64,000 nt of DNA from Candidatus Anaerostipes avistercoris. Its GTDB lineage: Bacteria > Bacillota > Clostridia > Lachnospirales > Lachnospiraceae. How positions within the stretch are numbered: position 1 is the stretch's first letter; each line of letters begins with the position of its first letter. The stretch is taken from assembly GCA_019119895.1 (NCBI GenBank), contig DWWD01000026.1, positions 1 through 64,000 of the forward strand, in the 5' to 3' direction. This document shows positions 29,753 to 37,773 of this stretch, one piece after another. The position numbers and the translations under genes were made by a program. The notes under the pieces are model-generated. The model was not told where the DNA came from. It saw only the letters and a list, made by a program, of their open reading frames with translations, and ran no database searches.

Positions 29753-29965
29753 ATGATGCCTTTGATTATGGCAAATACCGGAGAAACAAATATCATCCGC
29801 AAAGTGGGCGGAAGCGAAGAAACCAGGAGATTTTTAGAGAACCTGGGTTTTGTCGCAGGGACTGAAATTGAAGTTTTATCAGCGATCGGAGGGAACGTGA
29901 TCGTGAACATCAAGGATTCCCGCGTTGCGATTAATAAGGATATGGCACGGCATATTATGGTATAG
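29753..29965 (+). CDS. feoA: FeoA family protein, first of two
   Basis: A 70-residue FeoA-like SH3 protein (RRFLENLGFVAGTEIEVLS). Tandem feoA genes before feoB are common in Clostridia. The gene has ATG codons at 29753 and 29756; AGAGGA lies six to nine bases upstream, so either may be used. It is the first gene behind two promoters with iron-type operators. Confidence 0.88.
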   Translation: MMPLIMANTGETNIIRKVGGSEETRRFLENLGFVAGTEIEVLSAIGGNVIVNIKDSRVAINKDMARHIMV

Positions 29966-30013
29966 CGCCGGTTGTATTATATAGATCATTGTGAAAAGAA
30001 AGGAGACATGACA

Positions 30014-30241
30014 ATGACGCTGGGAGAAGCAGAGGTTGGAAGCACTGTCGTTGTATCAAAAATCGACGGCGACGGAGCTTACAAGCGCAGAATTATGGAT
30101 ATGGGAATTACAAAAGGCAGTGAGCTTTACATCAGAAAGGTAGCGCCGCTGGGAGATCCGGTAGAAATCACGGTGCGCGGATACGAGCTTTCTGTGAGAA
30201 AAAATGATGCTCAGTGCGTAGAAGTAAAAGTGGTAAATTAA
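30014..30241 (+). CDS. feoA: FeoA family protein, second of two
   Basis: A 75-residue FeoA protein with KRRIMDMGITKGSELYIRKVAPLGDP-type core, of which the segment GITKGSELYI and the PLGDPVEI strand are diagnostic. I choose ATG 30014, eight bases after AAAGGAG; ATG 30008 is too close to it. Probably binds or regulates FeoB encoded 51 bases downstream. Confidence 0.9.
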   Translation: MTLGEAEVGSTVVVSKIDGDGAYKRRIMDMGITKGSELYIRKVAPLGDPVEITVRGYELSVRKNDAQCVEVKVVN

Positions 30242-30292
30242 TCTTATTTTTAGTGCAAAGTCAGAAGCTTAACTTGAAAGGGAGGGAAAATA

Positions 30293-32479
30293 ATGGCAAT
30301 TAATATTGCACTTGCAGGTAACCCGAACTGCGGTAAAACAACAATGTTTAACGCGCTGACCGGAGCAAACCAGTATGTGGGAAACTGGCCGGGCGTTACA
30401 GTCGAGAAAAAAGAAGGAAAACTGAAAGGAAAGAGAAAAAACGAGGATATTACGATCACCGACCTTCCGGGAATTTATTCTCTTTCACCATATACACTGG
30501 AAGAGGTTGTCAGCCGTGATTTTCTGCTGAACGAAAATCCGGACGTTATCATCGACCTGGTAGACGCGACAAACATCGAGAGAAACTTATATCTGACAAC
30601 TCAGCTGATCGAAACCGGTATTCCGGTTGTGATCGCGCTCAATATGGCGGATCTGATCGAGAAAAGAGGCATTCGGATTGACACAGAGCGTTTATCCATG
30701 CTGCTCAACTGTCCGATCATTGAGACATCTGCACTGAAACAGACCGGATTGGATGAATTGATTGATGAGGCAGTCCGCGTGGCAAACAAGAAAACGGTAG
30801 ATCTTCCGAAAGAGATTTTCTCCAAAGAGCTGGAAACAGCCATTGAAGACGTGAAGAAAGTTCTTCCTGGATCTGTGACAGAAGATAAGAGAAGATGGTA
30901 TGCTGTAAAATTCCTTGAAAATGACAGCAAGGTAACAGAAACCATGCAGCTTTCCGCATCCGGAAAATCCGTTGTGGAAACAGACCGAAAGAAAATAGAA
31001 GAAGCACACGATGACGATATGGAAAGTATTGTAACAGACCAGCGTTATCAGTTTATTCAGAAAATTGTAAAAACAGCAGTGAAGAAAGGAAAAGATAAAC
31101 TTACGGTATCTGATAAGATTGACCGTATCGTGACCAACCGTATTCTCGGTATTCCTATTTTCATTGCGGTAATGTTCGTGGTATACTACATATCAGTAAC
31201 GACAATCGGAACATTCGTAACAGACTGGACCAATGATGTCTTCGTTGTTGCGATCCAGGATGCAGTTTCCGGATTCCTTGGAACCATTGGCGCCGGAGAT
31301 CTGGTAACCAGCCTTGTGGTAGACGGTATTATCGGCGGTGTCGGAGCCGTTCTTGGTTTCGTTCCGCAGATGGCAATTCTGTTCCTGTTCCTGTCTCTTT
31401 TGGAAGACTGCGGATATATGGTTCGTATCGCCTTCGTCATGGACCGTGTGTTCCGCCATTTCGGATTATCAGGAAAGAGTTTCATTCCTCTTCTGATCTC
31501 TTCCGGATGCGGAATTCCTGGAATCATGGCGTCCAAGACTATTGAACAGGACAATGACAGACGATTAACAATTATGACAGCGACCTTTATCCCTTGCGGC
31601 GCAAAACTTCCGGTTATCGCGCTGATGGGAGGAGTTATGGCAAGCTATGCGACAGGAAGCTACGAAGCAGGCGGAATCATTGCTCCGGCCATGTATTTCA
31701 TGGGAATTGTAGCAGTATTAGTATCAGCCATTATCCTGAAAAAGACAAAACCGTTCTCAGGAAAACCGGCTCCGTTTGTTATGGAACTTCCACAGTACCA
31801 TATTCCGTCCGCTAAGACAGTATTGCTTCATGTATGGGAGAGACTGAAAGGATTTATTATCAAAGCCGGAACGATTCTGTTCCTTGCATGTGTTGTTATG
31901 TGGTTCCTGGGCGGATTCGGATTCGACGGAGGAAGCTTCGGAATGGTAGAAGACAGTGCAGACAGCCTTCTGGCTATGATCGGCGGCGTGATCGCTCCTT
32001 TATTTGCACCGCTTGGATTCGGCGAGTGGCAGCCGGTGGCAGCATCCCTTTCCGGATTTACGGCAAAGGAAGCAATCGTTTCCACAATGGGTGTACTTGC
32101 AAATGTAGGTGCGGATGACGTTGAAAATGCTATTACAGTAGGTCAGGCAGTGCAGGGATGGTTCCCAAGTGCTCTGGCAGCATTCACATTCCTTGTATTC
32201 AACCTGCTGGATTCCCCTTGCCTTGCGGCAATCGCGACAATGGCGCAGCAGATGCAGTCCAGAAAATGGTTCTGGTTTGCAATCTTATTCCAGAATATCT
32301 TTGCATACGTTGTGTGCCTGTGCATTTATCAGATCGGATCATTCGTAATGGGAGGAGCGTTCGGAATCGGAACCGCAGTCGGAATTATCTTCGCGGTGAT
32401 CTTACTCTTCCTGTTATTCAGACCGGATCCGTATAAAAATCAAAAAGTTTATTCTAAGAGGTCTGTTCAGTCAGTATAA
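30293..32479 (+). CDS. feoB: FeoB ferrous iron transporter (long form)
   Basis: A 728-residue Fe(II) transporter. G domain: GNPNCGKT (residues 9-16), DLPGIYSLSPY, NMAD. A helical linker of about 80 residues (absent from the short FeoB at 3.1 kb) precedes the membrane part, with Gate motifs around SSGCGIPGIMAS and FIPCGAKLPV. GGGAGGG lies just before ATG 30293. It is in the operon with two FeoA proteins and followed by Feo accessory proteins, under iron-type operators; this is the likely main iron importer. Confidence 0.95.
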   Translation: MAINIALAGNPNCGKTTMFNALTGANQYVGNWPGVTVEKKEGKLKGKRKNEDITITDLPGIYSLSPYTLEEVVSRDFLLNENPDVIIDLVDATNIERNLYLTTQLIETGIPVVIALNMADLIEKRGIRIDTERLSMLLNCPIIETSALKQTGLDELIDEAVRVANKKTVDLPKEIFSKELETAIEDVKKVLPGSVTEDKRRWYAVKFLENDSKVTETMQLSASGKSVVETDRKKIEEAHDDDMESIVTDQRYQFIQKIVKTAVKKGKDKLTVSDKIDRIVTNRILGIPIFIAVMFVVYYISVTTIGTFVTDWTNDVFVVAIQDAVSGFLGTIGAGDLVTSLVVDGIIGGVGAVLGFVPQMAILFLFLSLLEDCGYMVRIAFVMDRVFRHFGLSGKSFIPLLISSGCGIPGIMASKTIEQDNDRRLTIMTATFIPCGAKLPVIALMGGVMASYATGSYEAGGIIAPAMYFMGIVAVLVSAIILKKTKPFSGKPAPFVMELPQYHIPSAKTVLLHVWERLKGFIIKAGTILFLACVVMWFLGGFGFDGGSFGMVEDSADSLLAMIGGVIAPLFAPLGFGEWQPVAASLSGFTAKEAIVSTMGVLANVGADDVENAITVGQAVQGWFPSALAAFTFLVFNLLDSPCLAAIATMAQQMQSRKWFWFAILFQNIFAYVVCLCIYQIGSFVMGGAFGIGTAVGIIFAVILLFLLFRPDPYKNQKVYSKRSVQSV

Positions 32480-32492
32480 AAATAAAAGGAAG

Positions 32493-32525
32493 AAGCTGGA
32501 TGCGCAAACCTGCATCCGGCTTTTC
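32493..32525 (+). terminator. Partial terminator between feoB and accessory genes
   Basis: GCTGGATGC and GCATCCGGC form a stem, followed by TTTTCTG. Some read-through to the small genes is likely, which would reduce their level relative to FeoB. Confidence 0.6.
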
Positions 32526-32551
32526 TGCCTGCAGAAAGGAGAACTATCAAA

Positions 32552-32716
32552 ATGGCAGATATTATCATATTAATCTTGGTTTTAGGATATTGTGCTTATA
32601 TTATCTGGAACAGACATAAGAAATCCAAAAGCGGTTCAGGATGTCAGAGCTGTGCAGGAGGCTGCGCCGGCTGTTCAGGCTGCAGCGGATTTACAGTCGG
32701 TGAAGAGAAGAAGTAA
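32552..32716 (+). CDS. FeoB-associated Cys-rich membrane protein
   Basis: A 54-residue protein: one N-terminal membrane helix (ADIIILILVLGYCAYIIW), a basic stretch, then a Cys cluster CQSCAGGCAGCSGC. This is the Feo-associated Cys-rich protein family, proposed to replace FeoC or to bind iron at the transporter. AGAAAGGAG precedes ATG 32552. Confidence 0.85.
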   Translation: MADIIILILVLGYCAYIIWNRHKKSKSGSGCQSCAGGCAGCSGCSGFTVGEEKK

Positions 32717-32733
32717 GCGGGGAGGCAGGATAT

Positions 32734-32871
32734 ATGGGAGATTCCACAGGATCAATGTTCTACATGTTTGCCATTTTTATCGGTATTTATATTGTAGGAA
32801 TGCTGCTTTATCAGGGATATCAGATGATCAAGAAGTGGCGCAGGAACCGCCGCTCGAGAAACAGAGAATAA
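32734..32871 (+). CDS. 45-residue single-span membrane protein of the feo operon
   Basis: A small protein with one membrane helix (FYMFAIFIGIYIVGMLLY) and a strongly basic tail (KKWRRNRRSRNRE). GGGGAGG lies upstream of ATG 32734 and the next gene follows in 16 bases. I know no family name; the position suggests a subunit-like helper of FeoB. Confidence 0.7.
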   Translation: MGDSTGSMFYMFAIFIGIYIVGMLLYQGYQMIKKWRRNRRSRNRE

Positions 32872-32887
32872 GGAAGGAGTGCTTCAA

Positions 32888-33253
32888 ATGGTAGATACGA
32901 TCATTGTCATAATCGTCGTTCTGCTTATGGTATTGGCCGCGAAGCAGGCAGTAAAACATTTTCGTGGAGAAGGTTCATGCTGCGGCGGAGGCTCCGGGGC
33001 ATCCAAAGTGAAGATAAAAGAAAAGCAGTTGTCTGGTCCGGTCATCGGCAAGAAGACAATGGCGATAGAAGGAATGCATTGTGAACATTGTGTACAGAAT
33101 GTCATGGGTGCGCTCAACAGCATTCAGGGAGTATCCGCGAAGGTCTTTCTGGATGAAAATAAGGCAGTCGTTTCCTATGAAACAGAAGTCAGTGAGAACA
33201 CCTTAAGAAATGCAGTAGAAAACGCCGGATATAAGGTACGTTCTATCATATAA
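32888..33253 (+). CDS. Membrane-anchored heavy-metal-associated (HMA) domain protein
   Basis: A 121-residue protein: N-terminal membrane helix (about 3-20), SCCGGGSG spacer, then an HMA domain with metal motif GMHCEHC and the usual ferredoxin-like fold. Such domains bind Cu(I), Zn(II) or other soft metals. ATG 32888 is eight bases after AAGGAG; an in-frame GTG at 32879 overlaps that site. Last gene of the feo operon. Confidence 0.85.
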   Translation: MVDTIIVIIVVLLMVLAAKQAVKHFRGEGSCCGGGSGASKVKIKEKQLSGPVIGKKTMAIEGMHCEHCVQNVMGALNSIQGVSAKVFLDENKAVVSYETEVSENTLRNAVENAGYKVRSII

Positions 33254-33256
33254 CAA

Positions 33257-33305
33257 AATAATGCTGCAGATCCGTTCCGTTATGGATGGATTCTGCAGCA
33301 TTATT
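33257..33305 (+). terminator. Bidirectional terminator between feo operon and dtxR-type gene
   Basis: AATAATGCTGCAGA and TCTGCAGCATTATT form a perfect 14-base stem. Confidence 0.75.
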
Positions 33306-33345
33306 GTTGTCTCATGGAAAATAATTACGGACTGTGGTCAGACAT

Positions 33346-33720
33346 TTATTTGTTCTTCTTTGATTCCAGATGATGCTTAATGGCATCAAAACTTTCAGGA
33401 CTGATCACATGTTCCATACGGCAGGCATCTTCCGTTGCAGTCTCCGGATCTACGCCCAGATCGATCAGCATCTGGGATAAGACTGTATGCCGTTCATAGA
33501 TCGTCTCCGCAATCCTGCGCCCGGATTCTGTGAGGGCAATATGTCCGTCTGTGTCCATAACGATCAACCCTTTTTGTCTTAAATTCTTCATCGCAACACT
33601 GACGCTGGGTTTAGAAAAATTCAATTTATGGACAATGTCAATGGAACGGACTGTATTTTGCGCCTGCCCCAGAATCAAAATCGTTTCCAGGTAATTTTCA
33701 GCAGACTCTTGTACCTTCAA
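33346..33720 (-). CDS. DtxR-family metal-dependent repressor, iron-type ligands
   Basis: A 124-residue repressor: winged helix (about 20-65) and helical dimerisation domain, without the SH3 tail. Metal-site positions: Asn9 at the place of DtxR Met10/MntR Asp8, His78, Cys100, Glu103 and His104. The Cys-x2-Glu-His motif (CRMEH) is that of the iron regulators DtxR/IdeR; MntR has Glu instead of Cys. It starts at TTG 33720 with AAGGAGG seven bases before. Convergent with the feo operon; the best candidate for binding the GTTAG-N6-CTAAC sites. No such site precedes its own gene. Confidence 0.9.
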   Translation of the reverse strand: MKVQESAENYLETILILGQAQNTVRSIDIVHKLNFSKPSVSVAMKNLRQKGLIVMDTDGHIALTESGRRIAETIYERHTVLSQMLIDLGVDPETATEDACRMEHVISPESFDAIKHHLESKKNK

Positions 33721-33877
33721 AAAACTTCCTCCTTACATCAGTGTCTTAAAACAATAAACAAGTTTGCTCTTGATTATAGCATAGAAGAAAAAAACTGTAA
33801 AGCAGAGGCAGGAAAGGGGTCTGAAGAGGGTTCTTACAGAAAAAAGACTGTATGAAAAGAGAAATGCGGAAAAGGGG

Positions 33878-33930
33878 TTGACAAATAGGTTAGACGATGC
33901 TAACCTATAAATGAATTAGGAGTGACTAAC
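33878..33930 (+). promoter_or_regulatory. Promoter and two operators before the Fur-like gene
   Basis: TTGACA at 33878-33883. The operator ATAGGTTAG-ACGATG-CTAACCTAT (33885-33908) has 9-base perfect arms and fills the spacer and -10 area; a second copy ATTAG-GAGTGA-CTAAC lies at 33915-33930. This is the best copy of the shared operator in the window. Confidence 0.75.
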
Positions 33931-33971
33931 CAATTCCTCAATATAGTAAATAATCAATAAAAACAAGGTCG

Positions 33972-34003
33972 GATGGATGAGGCACATCAGTGCTTTATCC
34001 ATC
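33972..34003 (+). other. Leader hairpin before the Fur-like gene
   Basis: A 14-base stem (two G-T pairs) with an ATCA tetraloop, 30 bases before the start codon and without a T tract. It could protect the mRNA or mask translation. No riboswitch family is recognised. Confidence 0.45.
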
Positions 34004-34032
34004 GGACTGCGTGACAGAAATCAAAGGGTGAT

Positions 34033-34293
34033 ATGAGTATGTGTCAACAGGATATAGAAAAAGTATTACAGCAAAATGGAAAAAGAATTACCAAACAGAG
34101 AAAGATTCTGCTGGATGTTATATTAAATGGTCAGTGGGAATGCTGCAAAGAGATTTATTATGAAGCAGTGAAGAGAGATCCTACCATTGGAATGGCCACC
34201 GTCTATCGGATGATGGCCACACTGGAAGAAATCGGAGTCCTGGAGCGGAGAAGTGTATTCCGCATGAAGGATGATGTGGAACAGCGCTGTTAG
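34033..34293 (+). CDS. Fur-family DNA-binding domain without metal-binding half
   Basis: An 86-residue protein that matches only the N-terminal winged helix of Fur/PerR/Zur (KRITKQRKILLDVIL; IGMATVYRMMATLEEIGVLE). The C-terminal dimerisation domain with His-rich and CxxC motifs is absent, and I find no trace of it in other frames downstream. Family members are 135-150 residues. It may be a natural short variant or a truncation. ATG 34033 follows AAAGGGTG. It sits behind two copies of the shared iron-type operator. Confidence 0.75.
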   Translation: MSMCQQDIEKVLQQNGKRITKQRKILLDVILNGQWECCKEIYYEAVKRDPTIGMATVYRMMATLEEIGVLERRSVFRMKDDVEQRC

Positions 34294-34333
34294 GGAAAGA
34301 CGTCTTTTATAACAGAATATTAAAAAAATTAAG

Positions 34334-34372
34334 AAAGTATTTGGTTTCTTTCAATGAAATCAAATACTTTTT
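34334..34372 (+). terminator. Terminator after the Fur-like gene
   Basis: AAAGTATTTG pairs with CAAATACTTT, inner TTTC/GAAA pairing, then TTC. Confidence 0.65.
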
Positions 34373-34414
34373 CTGTTATGATAGAGAAACAGAAGGAAGA
34401 AGGGAGGTAACGGG

Positions 34415-35137
34415 GTGAAGAAAAAGCTGTTGAGTTTTCTTCTGATGATTTGTACTGCGGTGTTTGTCTTCTGCGGATGGCAGCTTTATCGGTACTATCA
34501 TGCTTACCGCCAGGCGGAGCAGGAATATGAAGAAGTAAAGGAAGGGGCGGGATCCCGGGAAAACGGACGGGAAATTGACTTCAAATCGCTGCAAAAAACC
34601 AATCAGGATGTGATTGGATGGATTTGTGCCGATGGAACCAGCATTGACTATCCCATCGTAAAGAGCCATGACAATGAAGAATATCTCAGTCGGACATTCC
34701 AGGGTACATCCAACCGTTCGGGTGCCATTTTTATGGATAAGAACTGCAGCAGTGATTTTGAGTCGGACAACAATGTGATTTACGGGCATCATATGAGAGA
34801 TGGATCCATGTTTGCGGACCTGCTGGATTTCAGAGACGCATCATTTTTGAAGGAACATCATCAGATCATGGTTTATACACCGGAAAAAGACCTGAAACTG
34901 GAAGTGATTTCAGCCTATGCCGCCAGCGGCGACACCTTGATACCGGTTACATTTGCCAGTGAGGATGAAAAGAGGTCTTATATATCAGAAATTTTGGAAA
35001 AGAGCGATGTATCTGCGAATGTTTCCGTGGAGGATCAGAAAAAAATAGGAAAACTATATACGTTTGTTACATGCAGTTATGAAGAAGAAAATAATCGTAC
35101 ATTTGTCCATGCAGTAGAAAGCGATGATATGACATGA
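34415..35137 (+). CDS. srtB: Class B sortase
   Basis: A 240-residue membrane-anchored transpeptidase. After an N-terminal helix (about 4-25) comes the sortase barrel with the catalytic triad His125 (YGHHM), Cys220 (FVTCSYE) and Arg228 (NNRTFVHA). Class B enzymes attach haem-binding proteins or pilins, and in gut Clostridia various surface proteins. GTG 34415 follows GGGAGG. Its stop overlaps the start of a GH25 lysozyme gene (ATGA), a coupled pair. No sorting-signal substrate is encoded nearby. Confidence 0.9.
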   Translation: MKKKLLSFLLMICTAVFVFCGWQLYRYYHAYRQAEQEYEEVKEGAGSRENGREIDFKSLQKTNQDVIGWICADGTSIDYPIVKSHDNEEYLSRTFQGTSNRSGAIFMDKNCSSDFESDNNVIYGHHMRDGSMFADLLDFRDASFLKEHHQIMVYTPEKDLKLEVISAYAASGDTLIPVTFASEDEKRSYISEILEKSDVSANVSVEDQKKIGKLYTFVTCSYEEENNRTFVHAVESDDMT

Positions 35138-35886
35138 GATTAAATAAAAGAAACAAAAAGGAACTCAGGAAGATTTGTCTGATTCTGGCATTGATCGGAG
35201 TTGTCTTTTTGTGGGCTGTGGGAGAAACGATAGGGTTTCCTATTCCGACAAATATAGACCAGGGAAGAATACAGGTAATTGATGTATCCTCCTACAATGG
35301 AAGGATTAACTGGAGAAAGGTAAAAGACCAGAAAATCAATCACGCAATGCTCCGGATCGGTACAGGGATGAACAGTGACCGGGAAGGCAGTGAAGACAGG
35401 AGGTTTAGAGCTAATTACCACAGTGCGTCTTACGCTTCTATACATACAGGGGTGTATTATTACTCTTATGCCACAACGGAAAAACAAGCGAGACAGGAAG
35501 CCAGCCACTGTCTGTCGCTTCTCCGGAAATACGGAATTGATCCGCAGGACCTGGATCTTCCAGTGGCCTTTGACATTGAAGAGGAATCTGTTTTTAAAAC
35601 TGGCAGAGAAAATGTAACTAAAATAACAGAGACTTTCTGTGAGGAAATTAAAGAAGCGGGGTATACGCCGATGATTTATTCCGGGGCATCTGCGTTGAAA
35701 AGCTATTTTATTTATGACAGAATCAAAGATTATGAAATATGGGTTGCTCATTATACGGAGGCGGACGCACCATCGATTCCGTTTCCGTACCGGATGTGGC
35801 AGTATACCAGTTCAGCATCGGTGGAAGGCGCCAATACGGCCCAGGGACGATGCGATATCAATTATTATCAGACAGAGGAAGGATAA
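35134..35886 (+). CDS. Membrane-anchored GH25 lysozyme
   Basis: A 250-residue muramidase with an N-terminal membrane helix (about 12-32) and a complete GH25 domain: VIDVSSYNGRINW, the YYYSYA strand, the catalytic pair in AFDIEEE and the C-terminal MWQYTSSASVEGA. It cleaves the glycan chain of peptidoglycan outside the cell. Translationally coupled to the sortase, so the two probably act together at the wall, for example to make room for anchored proteins; this is inference. Confidence 0.9.
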   Translation: MRLNKRNKKELRKICLILALIGVVFLWAVGETIGFPIPTNIDQGRIQVIDVSSYNGRINWRKVKDQKINHAMLRIGTGMNSDREGSEDRRFRANYHSASYASIHTGVYYYSYATTEKQARQEASHCLSLLRKYGIDPQDLDLPVAFDIEEESVFKTGRENVTKITETFCEEIKEAGYTPMIYSGASALKSYFIYDRIKDYEIWVAHYTEADAPSIPFPYRMWQYTSSASVEGANTAQGRCDINYYQTEEG

Positions 35887-35892
35887 AGAGAA

Positions 35893-36855
35893 ATGAGAGA
35901 AATTAAAACAGCGGCGTTGATCGGCCTTGGAGCCATCGGAGGATATGTAGCGCCGAAGCTTCACACAACACTTGAGCCCGGCGATTTCACGGTGATTGCA
36001 GGCGGGGAGAGAAAACAGCGCCTGGAACAGGAAGGATGCTGCATCAATGATAAGGTGTGGAAATTTCATATAGGAGCCCCGGAGGAAGCTGGAAAACCGG
36101 CGGATCTGGTGATCTTCGCAGTGAAATACCATGGGCTCAGACAGGCTGTCAGGGATGCTGCCGGATACATTGGAAAGGATACGATTCTGATGTCTCTGCT
36201 TAATGGAGTGGAGAGCGAAGAAATCCTGCGGGAATTTTATCCGAACCATCATATTTTATATTCGGTCATTCGGATTCCGTCCGTTCACGAAAACGGCAGG
36301 ATCACATACCCGGACGAGTGGGGAGAGATTTCTTTCGGCGATGCCAGAAACGATACATTGTCTGAGGATGTGCAGGCCGTCAGAGATTTATTTGAGAAAA
36401 GCGGAATCGGTTATCAGATTCCGGCGGATATGAAGAAAAATATGTGGCATAAATTTATGACCAATGTCAGTGAGAACCAGATATCTGCTGTCCTGCGGAT
36501 GCCTTACGGTATTTTTCAGGTTAGTGATGAAATTAATATGTTCAGAGAACAAACGGCGAGAGAGGTCATTGCGATTGCTCAGGCCAAAGGTATTGATCTG
36601 ACGGAAGATGATCTGGAAGCACAGAAAACAAAGGTAGAAGCCTATCCTTTCTGGGGGAAGACGTCTACCACTCAGGATATTGAAAGCGGAAGGAAAACGG
36701 AAACCGAAATGTTCGCCGGAGCAGTGATCAGAATGGGGAAAGAACTGGGAATTCCGACTCCGTGCAATGAGATGCTGTATCACTGCATCCATGCTCTGGA
36801 GGCATGGAATGACACAGTGAAGCAGGATGAAAAATCAGGCGAAGTACATCAGTAA
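35893..36855 (+). CDS. Ketopantoate reductase family oxidoreductase
   Basis: A 320-residue NADP-dependent enzyme of the PanE/ApbA family, which reduces 2-dehydropantoate to pantoate for coenzyme A. Dinucleotide loop GLGAIGG at the N-terminus, KYHGL and LLNGVES in the middle, and the catalytic Lys region MKKNMWHKFMTNVSENQIS plus the GRKTETEMFAG motif. Only six bases after the lysozyme gene. Paralogues with other substrates are common, so I give no symbol. Its 3' end overlaps the convergent CPBP gene by 21 bases. Confidence 0.85.
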   Translation: MREIKTAALIGLGAIGGYVAPKLHTTLEPGDFTVIAGGERKQRLEQEGCCINDKVWKFHIGAPEEAGKPADLVIFAVKYHGLRQAVRDAAGYIGKDTILMSLLNGVESEEILREFYPNHHILYSVIRIPSVHENGRITYPDEWGEISFGDARNDTLSEDVQAVRDLFEKSGIGYQIPADMKKNMWHKFMTNVSENQISAVLRMPYGIFQVSDEINMFREQTAREVIAIAQAKGIDLTEDDLEAQKTKVEAYPFWGKTSTTQDIESGRKTETEMFAGAVIRMGKELGIPTPCNEMLYHCIHALEAWNDTVKQDEKSGEVHQ

Positions 36856-37758
36856 TTCCGTAGCCGCAGCAAAGAAAACACAGATGCCGACAGCGACAAA
36901 ATAAGAAGCGCTGGCGGCTTTTTCTTTTGGCCACGTCCGTCGGATTCTCGGAGAGAACCATGTCTTCAGATAACCGAGCCGTCCGTTTAAATGAGCAATT
37001 GCCATGATCAGCAGAACGGAGATGATAAGGCTTGCGACGGCAAAAGGAAGAAGTGCCGCCAGGGTGCCAAGGGTGCTGCTCATGGAAACCTGCACAGTTT
37101 CTTCGGATGTCATTCCAGACAGAGACGGAATCCGGGTCATCATATAGGTAAGGACCAGGGAAGTTCCATTAAATACGCCGTGCAGAAGCATGGTGGAATA
37201 CAGACTGTCTGTGGCCTCCAGCAGGACGCCAAGAATGATCCCAAGGACAAACGCGTAGCAGAACTGCTGGAAATTCATATGGGCAAGCCCGAAGAACAGG
37301 GAAGAAAGCAGGATTCCCTTGATTGGGTCTGCTTTTCTCATGCCGGAATATATAATACCCCGGAAAATCAGTTCTTCTACGATTCCCGGGAGAAGAGCCG
37401 TGGAAATAAGGACAATTCCAAGACCGTAGGATAATTCCGAAGTAACAGAGGAAGAAACCATATCCCGGAAAAACATATTGCTCAAGAGACTTACAAATCC
37501 TGTCAGAGGCCGGATAGCGGCTGACAGGATAAGAATCAGAAACAGGGAAAGAAGATTCACCTTGTGAAGCCGTAATCTCTGTCGGATATTGCTGCCGCAC
37601 AAAACCAGATAAACAATGGAAATGACGGCAAGGCACAGGTAAATAGCAATCGTGCTGATCTGACTGTTAGTGATAAACATAGTGCATGTAATGCTCAGAA
37701 ACCAGAAAATAAAAACAAAGAACAGGCAGAAGAAGCCCGATGATTTAAAATATGCCAT
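36835..37758 (-). CDS. CPBP family intramembrane metalloprotease
   Basis: A 307-residue membrane protein with eight or so helices. The CPBP/Rce1 motifs are complete: EELIFRG (motif 1), FFGLAHMN (motif 2) and LHGVFNGT (motif 3), giving the two Glu and two His of the active site. Such proteases act in prenyl-protein or bacteriocin-immunity processing. Single gene followed upstream by cvfB on the same strand. Confidence 0.88.
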   Translation of the reverse strand: MAYFKSSGFFCLFFVFIFWFLSITCTMFITNSQISTIAIYLCLAVISIVYLVLCGSNIRQRLRLHKVNLLSLFLILILSAAIRPLTGFVSLLSNMFFRDMVSSSVTSELSYGLGIVLISTALLPGIVEELIFRGIIYSGMRKADPIKGILLSSLFFGLAHMNFQQFCYAFVLGIILGVLLEATDSLYSTMLLHGVFNGTSLVLTYMMTRIPSLSGMTSEETVQVSMSSTLGTLAALLPFAVASLIISVLLIMAIAHLNGRLGYLKTWFSPRIRRTWPKEKAASASYFVAVGICVFFAAATELLMYFA

Positions 37759-37773
37759 GATAAAAAGTCTCCT

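Noticed and set aside
29553-33930. Classical Fur boxes at the feo and Fur-like promoters
   Set aside because: The GATAATGATAATCATTATC pattern is not there; the repeated signal is GTTAG-N6-CTAAC.
33972-34003. Riboswitch in the leader of the Fur-like gene
   Set aside because: Only a single hairpin without alternative terminator or known conserved core.
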